From: Stromatinia cepivora
Taxonomy: Eukaryota > Ascomycota > Leotiomycetes > Helotiales > Sclerotiniaceae
DNA: 64,000 bases
Reading direction: 5' to 3'
Assembly: GCA_014898415.1 (NCBI GenBank)
Contig: RCTD01000001.1
Location: 2,356,001-2,420,000 of the forward strand
The notes under the pieces are model-generated. The model was not told the origin of the DNA. It did no database searches and saw nothing but the letters and a program-made list of their open reading frames with translations. The stretch's first letter is position 1; each line of letters opens with the position of its first letter. Of the stretch, positions 37,418-50,826 are shown piece after piece. A program made the translations under genes and the position numbers.

Positions 37418-39258
37418 TCATCCACAAACCAGTCCATCTTTTGGAACCTCCACCGTTTCTTTCTCTGTGAAACTCCCCTCTTCCCCGCCCACAACCTGCA
37501 CTTCGACCTTCCCTTCCTCCTCAGTCCCATTAACTTCCTTTCCCCCATCTCCCTTTCCCTTGCCACCCCTCTCCTTCCTACTCAAAGTCAAACTTCCCAT
37601 CGCCAATGCCTCCATAGGCAATGGTCTAACATAAGGTTGCACCACCCACCAAGGCCTCTTACACCTCCTAACCACCTCCAACGAACTCTCCTCAAACTTG
37701 ATTTCCTCGCAACCTTTCCCCTCCCCATCTCCATCTTGTCCTCCTCTCCCATTAGCATCCTTCTCACTACCCTTCATTTTCTCCTCTCTTTCTTTTTCCG
37801 TTTTCTCGACTTCTTCTTTATAACTTTCGCCATTTGTTCTCTCATATTCTATTATTCCCTCTTTAACAACCTTTTCCGTCATTTGTAAGACGTTTTCAAA
37901 AGCTTGTATATCCCCTGCTCTGCACTTTGCCAATGCATCTCTAATACCATGATGTTTTGAAACCAGTGGTCTAAGAAGTTTGAAGCAATGCGGTTGCATA
38001 GCGACCAGACTTGGACTTGTAGTCCTCTCCTTCTTTTCTCCCTTTTGTTTCTTTTTTGGTGGTCCCTCTTCCTCTTCCTCTTCTACCTCTTCTCCAAACT
38101 TTTCTTCCGGATCCGTGGATATGAAGAGAGGTTTCCTCTCAGGCGGCGATACCTGCAAAACGTATTTATAGATGATATCCATATATCTCCTCAACACAGC
38201 ATCCATTCTCCAACCTCCCATTTTCCCATCCAAACTCCTCCAATACTCTCTCCCTTCCTCCCCCATGGTCGGCGCATCCGAAAAGATCGTCGGATCATAC
38301 AAATTCCCTTCCGCACTCATTACCCCGTCCGCACCTGTCACTTTCAGACACTCATCAATATCCTCCCTTGACAAAATATTTCCGTTCGCAAAAAGAACCA
38401 CTTCTTTTGGTAAACTCTCCCTCAAAAATCTCAATACCGCCCAATCCGCCAAACCCGTTTTATGACCCTTCATCTCCCTCGTCCTTCCATGCACTGTCAA
38501 TATGCTCGCTCCAGAACTCACAACCATCTTTGCATATTCCAATGTCTTCTCCCTCGTTTCTAATATCCTAATCTTTGCCGTAACAGGCACATCCAATTCT
38601 TTGTGTAGCGTATTAATCAACTTAAAAATAAGTCCCTGATCCTCCTGCAAAAACGCCCCATATTTGCCTCTCCTCGCAATGCCCTGAGGACATCCCAAAT
38701 TCAAATCTACAGCATCACAAAAAGGCGCTACATATCTTGCCCCCTCGAGTAATTCCTTCTCATCATTTGCGCAAAATTGTACAAAAAGAGGTCTATCGAA
38801 AGCTGGATTTCCATCAAGAAACAGTTCCTCCTTTGAAGTAGGAGAAGACGAATCCAGCTGGGAGACAAGCGAGCTTTTCATCGGTTGGAAATGCGCATCG
38901 CGGAACTTGGGAGTTTCAGAGAACATGCGCGCGTGGAGCATGGGTGTGTATGCCAGGAGGGATTTGTTTGATTCTGGGGACATGAAAGAGCGAGAGAGCA
39001 TGCGCCAGGCCTGTGCAAATTCGAATTAGTATGAAAGGCTAGAGGAGAAGAAGTCTTATCACGGATGGTTCGCCAACTTACGAATTCGGACTGATCAACC
39101 ATTGGCGCGAGAATGAATTTGGGACTACCGATACTTTCATAAAAGGCGCGGCCATGCAGTTTTTTGGATAGATTGCTAGAGCCATTGGCATTCTTCTCAT
39201 GCACAATAGATTCTGAATCTACTGCTTCGACAGCTGGTAAATCGTTTGAAACTGCCAT
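37418..39258 (-). CDS. DUS1: tRNA-dihydrouridine(16/17) synthase, Dus1 family
   Basis: Flavin-dependent reduction of uridine to dihydrouridine in the tRNA D-loop. Exon 1 is 39258-39082 and exon 2 is 39010-37418, with a 71-bp intron between codons, giving 589 aa. ILAPMVDQSEF|AWRMLSRSF crosses the intron. The TIM-barrel core continues with YTPMLHARMF, FVQFCANDE, the catalytic-cysteine block DLNLGCPQGIARRGKYGAF (Cys about 166), VTAKIRI, LTVHGRTREMKG and FANGNI. The C-terminal 250 residues are charged low-complexity sequence with a possible nuclear signal (PPKKKQKGEKK). The frame is open upstream to an ATG at 39411, which would add 51 hydrophobic residues; I prefer 39258 because conserved sequence begins soon after it. 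Confidence 0.93.
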
Positions 39259-40536
39259 GATTCCTCGAATTTGAAGTGGTAGAAATTGGCGGGTGCCAGC
39301 CCTCAGCCCTGAAAGAATGCGATTTATGATAGTAGCCACTATGTATATTGTATCGACCAAGGATACAGTGATCAAAGCGTAGATATTGTATAAAAAAGAG
39401 GTTGTTTTCATTTCAATTATTTAATCAAAAAAGTTTTAGCGGGGCGAAGAGAAGTAGACAAGGCTGTTGAGACAAGGCTGCGTTTTTATTTATTATTTTC
39501 CGATGTTTATCCCCTGAAGCTATCCATCTAGACAGTATGGGACGAAACCCACATCAAAGCTCGAAATGCCATGCGAAAAGTCTTTGACTCCGGACAGGCC
39601 AAGTGTCAAATAGATCAATCAAATCGATCCAATTGATCCAGATTCTTCTATGATCAGGATTGTATCCAAGCGTTTATGTTGACTTGTGCACTCGAGATCT
39701 AGAATTCCATTCCAGACTCGTTAGAAAATCTAGAACCTCTACTAAGATAATAAAAGGAGACAAATTTATTCTGGGTTTCTCACATTTCATGGATACTCCA
39801 CACTCCAGATCCCAGAGTCCAGAGTCCATACTACATAGTCACCTGCATATACATTCTAGACTTGTGTGAATTGGCAACCATTGCTTGTATTGTATCATTT
39901 GATTACGTAGAATATGCCGTCCCCATTTCTCTCCTATCTCCCCCCCCCCCTTTCTCAAACATAATAACAGGCGCTGAAGTACGACGATGAGGTTATGACG
40001 AATATAAAGTAGACCGGACCGACCAATGAAGAAAACGAAAATTAGACCATGACATTGACCGAAGTGCAGATCTCAAAAACCCCAGAGATCAAACAAACCC
40101 GCAGAAACCAACCGAGATCGAAACTTTTTGAGTACGAGTTTGTACTATCATCCTTGGTAGCTAGGAGAAACAAATTACCAGCGTATCAGACAATTGAAAC
40201 TCTTCTCTTTCTTTCACAACCTCGGAAAGCTTCACAGCACAACATCTCTCAATTCCCAAATTTCTACCGTCGCCCCCTTAGTACCCCTAATATATCCTCC
40301 CTCATCTTCTTCAACATTTATGCTCGAAAAGAGATGGCCGACGCCAGTCTATGAAATAATATTGTTTTCGACCAAATCGCTCAGATGTGAATGAACTCCT
40401 GTACACCAATAATGCGAAAGACCGCTAAACGCCTTAATAGTCTTGAGTGTGTGTGTAACTACACAGTTACCTGCAATAGCAGAGGAGCTTTGTAAGACGT
40501 AACTTGTTTTAAACAAATAGAATAATCGTGGTTTCA
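39259..40536. promoter_or_regulatory. intergenic between DUS1 and the Bni4-like gene
   Basis: 1.28 kb that must include the DUS1 promoter and the 3' UTR of the Bni4-like gene. It has a C-run at 39942-39951. Open frames here show no recognisable protein. Confidence 0.4.
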
Positions 40537-43354
40537 TTAGAAGAAGTGTGTGTAGATCTTAGAATTCTCATGAACCTCCATTTCCTGATCGTGGTGAGTA
40601 TGTAATCAAGGGTTTTAAAAGAATAACATACCATTTTGAAAGTATTAAGCTCCTCCTTAATTTGTTGAGCGAGCATTGGGGTGAGTCGATTGCAGGTTGC
40701 AATTTCGCCTCTACGGTCGTACTCTTGGCTTGGCCAAGTATCGTGGAATTGTATCCGTGGACTGAATGTAGCGTTCCTCTTGGTGGTACCTGAAGGTGTT
40801 CCAGGAACACTCTTTGAATCTCCCTTGAATTTGAGCGCAGACATGAAGTAATCCTCTCCTCCTAAAGTGACCGCTTGTTTGTGAACTTGGTCATCGTTTG
40901 GTGTACTAGGGGTGGAAGAATTGGGTGAGTCGTTGTTCACATTCGGAATTTGTGGTAAGTTAAAGTTTGCTGCTTTTCCATCGACAGGAAGGATAACCGG
41001 TGACGAGTTTCCAGAGCCTGTACCGGAGCCTAAGATCGCCTAATCAGTAAAGTACAATAACATCGATTATAAGCAACCCACGTTTGAGAATACCCTTCTT
41101 GACAGCGGCCAAGACTTCAGCACGCTCCTTCTCACCACCAACAATACTTCTTCTATGCGCAGAATTCTCGGTATTAGCACTTCCCAGACGATCGGTGGCC
41201 ACCGAACTGATAGCCGCGGCGTCGAGAGAATTCCTCTCCAGTCTAGGGAATCCTGTCCCACCAGAAGTAGCATCAGCAGCATTGGCGTTGACATTGACCT
41301 TCTCCCGTTCGGCTTCAACATTGACCATCGAGACCTGAGCTCGGCTGGCTTCAGGCACAGCTGCATCAGCTGCGGGTACACCGATAACAGACTTTGGTCT
41401 GAAAAGACCAACAAGAGATCTGGTTGATTTCTTCATGCCCTTCCCCATCTTTCGAATCATGACTGAAGCCGATGAGGCAGTCGAGGATATAGACAAATTG
41501 TCGGTCGAACCAGTAAAGAAATTGCCTTGGCCAGAGTAGATGTTAGATCCGATACCTGCAGCTTCTTGTCGCTGAGCAATCTTGTCTTGCTCGGCTTCTT
41601 GCTCATTTTGGTATTTTTCTCTCCGTAACTTGGAACGATCCAAAACATCATTGCCACTCCTGCTGACATGGTTCTCTGCAGATGCCTTTCGTAACTCAGC
41701 AGCAGATCCAAAAGAAAATGCCCTTCTTAATCTCGATGTCTTACTCTTCTTTCCTTCCTTTTCGTTCAATGCAGCTAATTGCTGTGCAGCAGGGCTGGTA
41801 GCGTTCGGGCTCGTTGCAGCCTGTCCATATGTGGGTTTGGATTGTGTTGGCTGTAATGCCGCATTTACCGCCGAGGCAAACGAGTCCTTAGACTTAGATG
41901 CCGAGGACTCGGTACCCATCGTCGCCGGCTTCGATAAAGGAGAAGGACTGGAAAGTCTATTCGCGGCATCGGTTGAGGATGCACGAACTGGAATATTCAC
42001 AAGTCGTGGCTGATCATTCTTAGAAATCGCTTGGTCTCTACCATTGGAGGTATTTGAGTTTGCGACGGCAGAAGTCGAAGATTGAGCGGGGCTGGTAGAT
42101 GCCATCGATACATTTGTTGCTTCTCGCTTGTCCGACTGAAATAAGTTAGTGTGCTGCCAATTTTAGTGTTACATTAATGTGATTGGTGAGGTTTAAATTG
42201 CGGTGACGCCGTATGCACGATAAAGTCCCGTGAACCATGAGTGGGGGGAGCAAGGACTGGGTACAAAAATTAACTTGAAGACTTACCGAGTTTGGGCGTG
42301 AATGACCGCTGCGAGTGGATTTCAAGCTATCGGTACTATCGTTCCGTCTGTGAGATGTTGCTGGACGTACCATTACGACTGGTGAACTTCGCAAGGGGTG
42401 TTGCCCGTGTTGCTCAGGCTGCTGATCAATACGACCACTAGCGCTGTTGACTTGCCTTGACCCCTGATGTAAGAATCCAGGACTTGGACTAGTATTGCTA
42501 TTATCGTGTGCATCGATTGTGTGTATGCTCCGACGTCGATATCTCTTTGCATGTTCCGAAGTGGTACGCTGATTCAATTGCATATCATCAGCAGTTGCAC
42601 TTGGTTGATTTTGTAGTTGTGGCATCTGTAAGTTGTATGCCTGGGTATTGATGGCTTGTGTACTAGCGCCATAAAATTGCATGACATTAGGCATGGATGA
42701 GACGGAAGAGCTAGGACCACTGGCCTGACTACTGTTCGAGGACTCGGCACGACGAACTGCAGGACGGCGATAGCGGTCAGGGGCAGGCTTTGCTGGTGAA
42801 GCCATAGGAGGAGCAGGGCTTTGACTGTATGACGTGATGATGGTGGAATTTGGTCGAGGAGCTCGAGTGGCAACTCGAGCTGTGGAGGTGATGGCGGAAT
42901 CATCCCTTGTTCCTGATCTTTGGGAAAGTTCCAACGAGGACGACGAAGATGTGGTTGACACAGACAAGGTAGCAGGGTAGCGTGAGCGACTTAGAGGATT
43001 CCCTGGGCCGCCGTGTAATGTGGGAACTATAGGGGCTGATGATGTTCTCTGTTGTTCCGGCCTTGATTGAGACCCATTTTGTGTTTGTTGACCTCCTATC
43101 GATAGACCGGGTGTGCTAGTGAATGCATATGGTGCAATTGGGGACATGGAACTATGACCGCGGTAATTCGATGCTGCCATATTATTGTTGTTCAAGCCAT
43201 GAAAGTTATTTCGCTGTTGTGGGTTGGCAGGGTACTGGTGGTAGGCAGCTTGATTCTGCGAAGGTTGTAGAGTGCCAGAGGCAGAGGAGGGTCGAGTTTG
43301 AAGCATAGTGACCGTGGTTGTCTGTTGTGGTAATGTTTGAACGAGAGCGGCCAT
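40537..43354 (-). CDS. Bni4-like scaffold protein with conserved PP1-binding C terminus
   Basis: In yeast Bni4 tethers type-1 phosphatase Glc7 and the chitin synthase III machinery to septins at the bud neck; a septation or wall role here is by analogy. Four exons: 43354-42287, 42135-41082, 41029-40632 and 40584-40537, with introns of 151, 52 and 47 bp and consistent phase, giving 855 aa. Residues 1-720 are Ser/Gln/Asn-rich and mostly disordered. The C terminus is conserved: SPRIQFHDTWPSQEYDRR, then EIATCNRLTPMLAQQIKEEL, NTFKM, and after the last intron EMEVHENSKIYTHFF. RIQF fits the RVxF PP1-docking motif. The 15-residue last exon is easily missed. Only this tail supports the assignment. Confidence 0.82.
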
Positions 43355-44420
43355 GCTGTGACTTGGCTATTTTCGAGTTGTTGAAAAGCAAACAGCTAAT
43401 ATGCCATCTACATGAAAAGGTTCGTACTCAATGTATTTTCCAATTGAGTAAGTATGGAAAAGACTGTGATGGGTAGAAGGTTAGCAAGTTGAAATAATTT
43501 TTACTTTGATGTGGATAGGTACGAGTTGCTATAGTTGATAGGTTTACAAGCGCGATGTTGGAGTTGACGAACCTTCAAGGAAAGCTAGAGGTCTTGATGG
43601 AGTTGATAGACAAATGAACAATTATTACGAGAGTTGTTGGTTTGAAAGATGAAAGTCAAGACGAGTTAACGGTTGACCTTTTTAAAATTTCGTGAGGTTG
43701 TGAAAAGGTTTCGGTTTCTGAATGGAAGAAGGAGGTCGCCCGCGGCCAGAAATTTGGTTGGAGGTGGATCAATCTTCTCTCTCGCGTCCAGGCAGAACAC
43801 ACTTTTACCGTGAGTTCTTGTTGATGCCCTATTTTTTTTTAATAATTCTATTAAAGCATTGTATGATAAGCTGGTGAATAAATTGATGAATGAATTGAGA
43901 AGAGAATCATCTGCCAACCTCAATGAGTATATCCCTATTGTGCGTACTGAAACAACTTTCTTTTTTGGTTGAATTCGTCGGTTGGCCGGTTGCTGCAGCT
44001 GCGGGAAGATTCTAAGGAGTATGGGAGAGAGAGAGACAGAGAGGAATGAAGAGAGGAATGCTTTTCGTTTCACGGGGCGAATTGAGGGGGATGCAATCGA
44101 TATTCAATGAAAAAAAGTAAAAAAGAAGGACAACAAATAAAATAAAAAGATAGAAAAAAACAAGGAGAATGTTGTAAATGTCAACTTCGGATGAAAAAGA
44201 TGATGGAAAGTTTGTGGGATGGAATGGGGAATGGGAAGAAAATGGGGATTTGTGACGGATTTGTCCCCCAAACAGCGACAGTGAGTGAGTAAGTGAGTGA
44301 TTGAGTTTAGTTGGATGAATGGATAGGGATGGGGGAATTGATGAGATATTTTTGGTGGTACCTTACGGAGTAGACTTACGGAGACTTCAGACTTAGACTT
44401 AGATTTAGAATACAACTATA
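43355..44420. promoter_or_regulatory. upstream region of the Bni4-like gene
   Basis: About 1 kb of normal composition, with A/G-rich tracts on the plus strand (43990-44160) that are pyrimidine tracts on the transcribed strand. This is typical of promoters and long 5' leaders of fungal polarity genes. Open frames on the minus strand look like readings of these tracts. Confidence 0.4.
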
Positions 44421-47400
44421 ACACTATTAGTCCATCAGGTACTCTACTTTATTCACTTGGCCCCACTAACATCAATCTTTTATGGTTAGATCACAAGGAT
44501 ATATCCTTTTAATTAATTTAGAAAAGAAGGGAAAATCAAAAGGTATGACCCTTGATAGCTTAGATCAACTTTTTATGCAGATTAATGCAAATCTATCGTC
44601 ATTTTTTAACCAATTATCTGATTAGATCTCCATCAGTATAATTGAAGCTATTCCTTTTTTTATTCTAGTTCAATTTTAGAAAGATTAAACTCGAATTTAA
44701 ATAATGGCCCAGGGGTAAATCTTCCATTTCCATTTTCACGCCTATTTTAGGTAGTTTACAGTGTAAGATTTATTCAGGCGATGAAACTTTAGTCACCACA
44801 GCACATATATAGCCTATAAGATAGACTGTAATGCCATGATACACAAGCTTTTATTTATTACTACAGTATATATATACTGTAGCCTACAAGTTTAAAAACA
44901 GAAAGACTACAAAGTTATAATATATATACAAACCTTCATTTATTCCAAGATACCTATATACCCTGTAAGGGCTATTAGGTTATGATAAACAAACTTTAAG
45001 ATCGATGGATTTTCTCCTCGATTATCTTAGGTACAGTAGAAGGATCATCATTTGGAAATTCTTAGGTAGCATCAACCTGTCAATCATTACAATGAATGCC
45101 TCCAATCTCCAGTCCTATGGTATTGACAGTGAACAGACCTCATATCTCATATCTTGAGATTCAATACTAGGTAGTCAGTTTCCTTGGTACTTGGCATATT
45201 CATAAGAGGGTTCGGAACCTGAGAAAGGAATTTAGCAGTAAGAGAGGAATTCATTATTTCTCTATAAATATTGCCAATTTCATCACTCAAAGGCAAGGAA
45301 GAAATACAATAATTACCTAGGTAATGTTATTACTTGTAGTATTAAAGTTATTATTTCATTCACTACAACAATCTATGTCACCAACATTATATTCAAACAC
45401 TGGTACCAATACCTCATAACCATCCTACACTTTACACAGGAATCGTAGTTGTACCACCCAAAAGAAGCTTCCTCGAAATACTCCGTATAAAAGCTAATAC
45501 TTTTAATTCCCTTTTTCCATATTATTCCACAAGATTTCACATCTAAGACGTCTAGGTTTCGCCCAAGAAAGTGGAACTTTTATACATACGGATTCAAAAT
45601 CATTTATTTTTAGACCCATCTCCTCTCCAACCCGGTACATTGGCAATGATTAGTAAGGTGACACTCCTCTTCCAACATGTTCTTTTGTGCGAGGTAGACG
45701 CTTCTATCATTGATCTTCTTTTCTGCCAAGCTCTAACGATAGAGATATGCCTTAAAGGATTGTGTTCGATCCAAACGGCGGTTCTGTTGGACGTTTCATA
45801 CTAAGCGTTTACATTTTGACATCTTGTTGGTGCCAGAGCTTTAATTCCTTCTTTACCCTTCTCACCCCACGTTTCTGTCTCCTCACGAGCCTCTTGTCCA
45901 TAATCCCAGTCATCCAAATCAGAAAAGTGACCATTTCGCTATTCCACACCAATCGGTTTTGATAATACAAGGAGCCGACTTCAATGTTACTGTAGTGGGT
46001 TGTCAAAATGCAAGCTGTGGAGGAGATACACGGATGAACTTGCCGCCTATCAAATGAACATTACCACCTCTTATAAATCTCGGGTTCGTGCCCGTGGTCA
46101 GTACAGGTACCTATCATGCATGATGCATACCTACCTCAACACCAAAAGAGGTGAGGTGCAGATTCAGCCAGCCTGGTGGCGTCCAGTTTTCACCGAAGTC
46201 TGGAGATGGAGATAAAAGGAGTTGAGAGTGAAGATTTGAGTGGTCAACGGTCGCAGATCCACAAAGCATAAATTCTGTTCAAATGCTGGAATAAGGTTAC
46301 ATGAAGTGGCATACAGCAAAGCTTGGAGGGGACGTTTGCCTTTGAAACGCTGCAGCATCAACACCATACATTTTTCAACGCGTGTAAGATCAAATCAACA
46401 TCCAATTCGCACCTCTCTCCAAAGATCTTATGGGTTCCACAATTTTTGAACTTTCCAGTCAAGGCTTACGCTGCTGCAAACTAAGTTCACGGACAACCTC
46501 TTGTCCTGCATCTATCGTACTAGTATAACCTTCTCATACTTGCGTGCTGTTGTGGAGCTTTGAGTTGCGATGAACCAAGTATCATGAGAACTTCACATGT
46601 ATTTCACATGTCCATTCATACTTCTTCGATCTGTTGTGTCGATCTCTTTCATATATAACAACATATACTTTTGTGTCTTGAAACATATTTAGAGAACCGC
46701 GAATAGCGATTTTCAAATATTCGACCTTGTCGAACACTTTTTCATAATCGACACCGACAAGTCCGATCACACTTATGTTTGCTTTAACTCAATTTGTTGA
46801 GATGCATATAATGTCTCTAATGCATTTGACGCTGCCAGCTTGTCACGGACCAAGATACAGCTTAACCCTTGATCTCCTCGTACAGATAGATACACCATAA
46901 TTTATCACCTAGGTGCATTTCTTCGATGGCGAGATTCGAGGGGAAAGCCGATACTTTAACCGCAGTAGAGTTGTAATACATACTAGATGAAAGAAAATGA
47001 ATTTTGGACTGCGATGGTTTTGATAAAATTGTTTGGTTATTTTATTTTACGTTTCCATACCATACATCATTGCGTCTTGGACGTATAAAAACGTACTTTG
47101 ATGATCATTGGTAGCCTCGTTGATTACTTATGTCTATTATGGGTTAATCACTGTATATGCACCTATCAACTGCGAGGATGCTGTGATGATTTCTCTTATG
47201 CTTGATTTTCTCTATTGAGAAATTAAGCTTGGGGTTCAGCGAGTACGAGGCAAGTGAGGACTGAGAACTTGAGAACTGAGAACTCCCTCCATAAAATTGG
47301 GATAATTGGATCGTGACTTGATATGAATAGTCATGATTAAGTTTGTGTCGCAATAATTCTTCCGATAACATCTTTCTTCACATCTTCAGAGTTTGAAGGG

Positions 47401-49709
47401 ATAATGGCAGTATACAGCTGGGGATTTTAAATATAGGGGTTCTAGGGCCACAGCTTTTTATACGTTCAAGGTAGCTCTCCATTCATTTCAAATAACCTAT
47501 CCAATTTATCTCTTACAATCAACCCATCTTATGTATTTGGTTCAATTTGAACATTCAAATCCTTCCAGACGTTCAAATCATTTGAAACAATCAACCCATT
47601 TTGAACATTCACACCTTTTCAAGCATTCAATCCATTTCATGGTATGTCACGGTAGGCCCTTATCTCACAACAAGACAACCCGTGTTCTTATTGCGCACTT
47701 GGAGTCTTGGATGACAAATCCACGATACCATCAAACTGGATGCTGCCAAAGATGATCAACAAACTCCCGCAAATCGCAATATCAATATCCAAAGTATTTT
47801 ATGGACCTCGGTGGTTGTGAATTACTTCCAATCATTATCAAATACACCACTACACCTGGTACAACCTCATGAATGTCCTCAAATATGTTTCCGCTCAAGA
47901 TCCATTCACCTCCATGCTCGAGGAGCGCAGGAACAGATACACTGAGGACACGTCATGTTCTGCACGATAATCATTGCAGGAACATAACCAGATATTATTG
48001 GGGTTACCCAACATACACAACAGGTACAAATCAATATCATTGGATTTCTCTCCCAAAGTTTTCTTGGGTATGCAACTTTAAATGCGGACTTTCCAAGAAC
48101 TAAACTATGTCACACTGCCACCACCTGCATTTTCCCCCTTCAATCGGATATTATTCTTATAGTAGTATCAGTTCAACGCTGGTCGGCCGGTCCAGTACAA
48201 TGGGTCAAGCTTCGGTTTGTTTTCTTGGTCTATGGGTAATATTTCCAAGATTATGCAGGTCGGAATGCCCTCAATTAATTTCAAAACACGAAAATTGACC
48301 TCTAAGAGTGAGAGGAGGGAATTTGCTTGAACAATCAAAATAACAAGCATCAACACACCAAGACTCGAAGATACGCTTGAATATGTACCTAGTAGGCCAT
48401 ACATATACCTAATAGACGATCCTTTTACTTCAATTGACCAATCAAAAACGGAAAGACGTATTCTAGAGATTTTTGATTCTTCACATACCTAGTCAAAATC
48501 GAACACTACCTCGTTGTCGCCTCGTATCTAGGAGCTGGTGGAGATACAATATTTACCCCACACACAAAATGCTCTAGATTCATCCCGTCTCTTGTTGAAA
48601 TACTTACATGATACCTTCTTATCTAGCCATCGTACACTTATCGGCAGACAGACTTGGTGCCATTTTTTTTCAATATCTTAAATTCTCAATAAAATACTTT
48701 CGTAACGCGGACGGACTTCACCCCACTTTTTACCACCCCGAATTGATACAAGTATCCAATATTACAATAATCTCGTCTTCAGATCTACTTCCTAAGCAAC
48801 CGAAACATTTGCCGCCAACATAGCCGCAATATTCATATTAGGATCACTTTTTGGAATAAGGAAATCTAGGAGATAATTTCTCTTCTATTTGATGGACATT
48901 CGGTCATTATCAGCAATCTGTTCGCATTCGACATCTCACACTAGAAAGAAGATAAAAATCTCGAAAATTTTTACCCCAGGTATTATTTACATCTATCTAA
49001 TACAAACCCCCTTATTAATATCACTTAGTCAAGCCTTCAAGGAGTCAAGGACCTTGAAGTACTCTTTGCCATCCTGTCCGTCCGTTATACTTGTCAATCA
49101 ATACTTAGTAGATACGTACGCTTTGACGATATTTACGCTACATTGTTTGATAGTGAAGTGATTTCGATTTGTGGACCAAAGTACCAATCTAGGATAATTC
49201 AGCAAATCTGTAATTCAAGCCCATCGAAAGTTGTCCTGTAGGAATCGTCGTATGAAGATGAGCCGCTTGATCCATCAATCAATATGTGATAGGGGCAAAG
49301 AAAAATCCCAGGAACTTTGTCCGTTCAACGTTGGCACTGAACTCTTTTTGGTTTTGAATGCAGGAAATGCCAGGTAAATAAGGAGTTTCGCTAACAAAAC
49401 TTTCGCGCTTACATGCTTAGGTACATATATATATTTTTTTTTAAAATGTCCCTCAAACCTTGGTAGAATTCAGAACTTGTCGTTGGTGTGGTATTATGCT
49501 CGGCTATGTGATCATAGTAAATGTAAACCGAAAGGAGCTAGTCACTTATGTGATGATAGTAAAGCATTGCTAAACGCACACCCTCTCAATCATTGCTGAC
49601 AAAGTTAAAAGATTATGATAAACATGTGATATCTCAGCCTTGCGAATCCTTGTTCGTGTCAACCTCGATCAAACTTCTTTGGTGTTCGATACATTAAATC
49701 AAATTTAAA
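44421..49709. other. 5.3-kb gene-poor region
   Basis: Many short open frames, none with a recognisable domain. It contains a perfect 22-bp palindrome at 44861-44882, a cluster of TTTGAACATTCAAATC-like direct repeats at 47540-47640, and stop-rich sequence without the strong C-to-T bias of the island. Could hold non-coding transcripts or a decayed gene (minus strand 46560-46900 is the best candidate, on weak grounds). Confidence 0.4.
44861..44882. repeat. 22-bp perfect palindrome
   Basis: The arm CTACAGTATAT is followed directly by its reverse complement ATATACTGTAG, with no spacer. It could extrude as a cruciform. No function assigned. Confidence 0.7.
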
Positions 49710-50826
49710 ATGCCCCCAGAACTTATACCCTCAGACGAGGAATATGCATCATCGGAAGATGAGGATTTTGCTCCAGATGCAGTACCAGCACAAGAGGAAT
49801 CATCAGAGTCAGAAGCAGAAGATGAAGATTCTACTGCGGTTATAGATAAGCCGAAGAAAAAGACCGCAAAAAGGAAACGAGGTAATGATGAAGAGGCGGA
49901 AGATGCTGGATTTGAGAATTCAGGCGATGAAGCAATTATTGAGAAGGGCTTGAAAAGGCGGAAGAAGAAGAGTAGGAAGGATGGGAGAGATGGGGAGGAA
50001 GATGAGGGTGGTGAGGGAGGCTTGGTTAAGACGAGGAGTATGCGGGCTCAAGAGTATGTGTACGATCAAATATTTGCAAACTTTGTTGCTAACGAGTATC
50101 TGTAGAAAGATTGAGAAGAAGCCCCTCGCAGATACCAAAGCCGCAACAGTCGATGTAAACGCCTTATGGGCAGCCATGATATCTGGCAAACCCACCTCAT
50201 CCACCATCACCGAACCCAAACCTTCCGCAAAACTCTTAAACGTATCCACAAGCCCAAAAACAGGAAGTAAATCGCCGGAACTACATAGAGGATCTAGAGA
50301 ACGCAGCAGTTTCAACGAAGGCCCAGATTCCATGGTTATGATAAAACGTACCTACAATTTCGCTGGGAAAGTCATCACAGAACAAAAACTCGTATCGAAA
50401 GATTCCGCCGAAGCAAAACTCTTCCTCGCGTCTCAAGAATCTAATGCTGGAAAGGGGGATAATGCGGGGAAAGAAGCAGAACTTTTCGTCAAGCCCAAAC
50501 GCAATCTCAAAAAAGCCCGCCGTTCAATCTTCGAACCTATCATAGAAAATCTCACACCTCAAAGAACGGATCTGTATTTTGGCACAGCAGCGGTTACGAG
50601 GAATTTGAATGGCGGTGTGGGTGCAGGCAAAGAAGCGAAGAAATTGAATACGGTAGAAAAGAGCGCTATGGATTGGGCTGGGTTCGTGGATAAAGAGGGT
50701 TATAAGGATGAGTTGGATGCAGCGGGCAAGAAGAAGGGAGCGTACGGAGAGAGACAGGCCTTCTTAGCGAGGGTGGAGGCTAAGAAGGTAGAGGATGAGA
50801 GGAGGGCGAGGGGATTGCCTGTTTAG
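49710..50826 (+). CDS. SWC5: SWR1-complex protein 5 (Swc5), BCNT-C domain
   Basis: Subunit of the SWR1 remodeller that exchanges H2A for H2A.Z; homologue of metazoan CFDP1/BCNT. Exon 1 is 49710-50053 and exon 2 is 50106-50826, with a 52-bp intron in phase 2, giving 354 aa. The N-terminal third is acidic (SDEEYASSEDEDFAP; SESEAEDEDS), the histone-chaperone-like part of the family, followed by Lys/Arg runs. A DVNALWAAMISGK block follows the intron. The C-terminal BCNT-C domain (about 275-350) reads KSAMDWAGFVDKEGYKDEL, YGERQAFLARVEAK and ERRARGLPV. The start is the first ATG of the frame. Confidence 0.93.

Noticed and set aside
44104..44415. 103-codon Ser/Phe/Leu-rich minus-strand frame as a gene
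   Set aside because: Reads a purine/pyrimidine tract in the upstream region of the Bni4-like gene; no signal peptide cleavage context or domain.
46582..46770. 62-codon frame resembling a transposase or polyprotein fragment
   Set aside because: Similarity was only an impression; flanking frames show no matching motifs.
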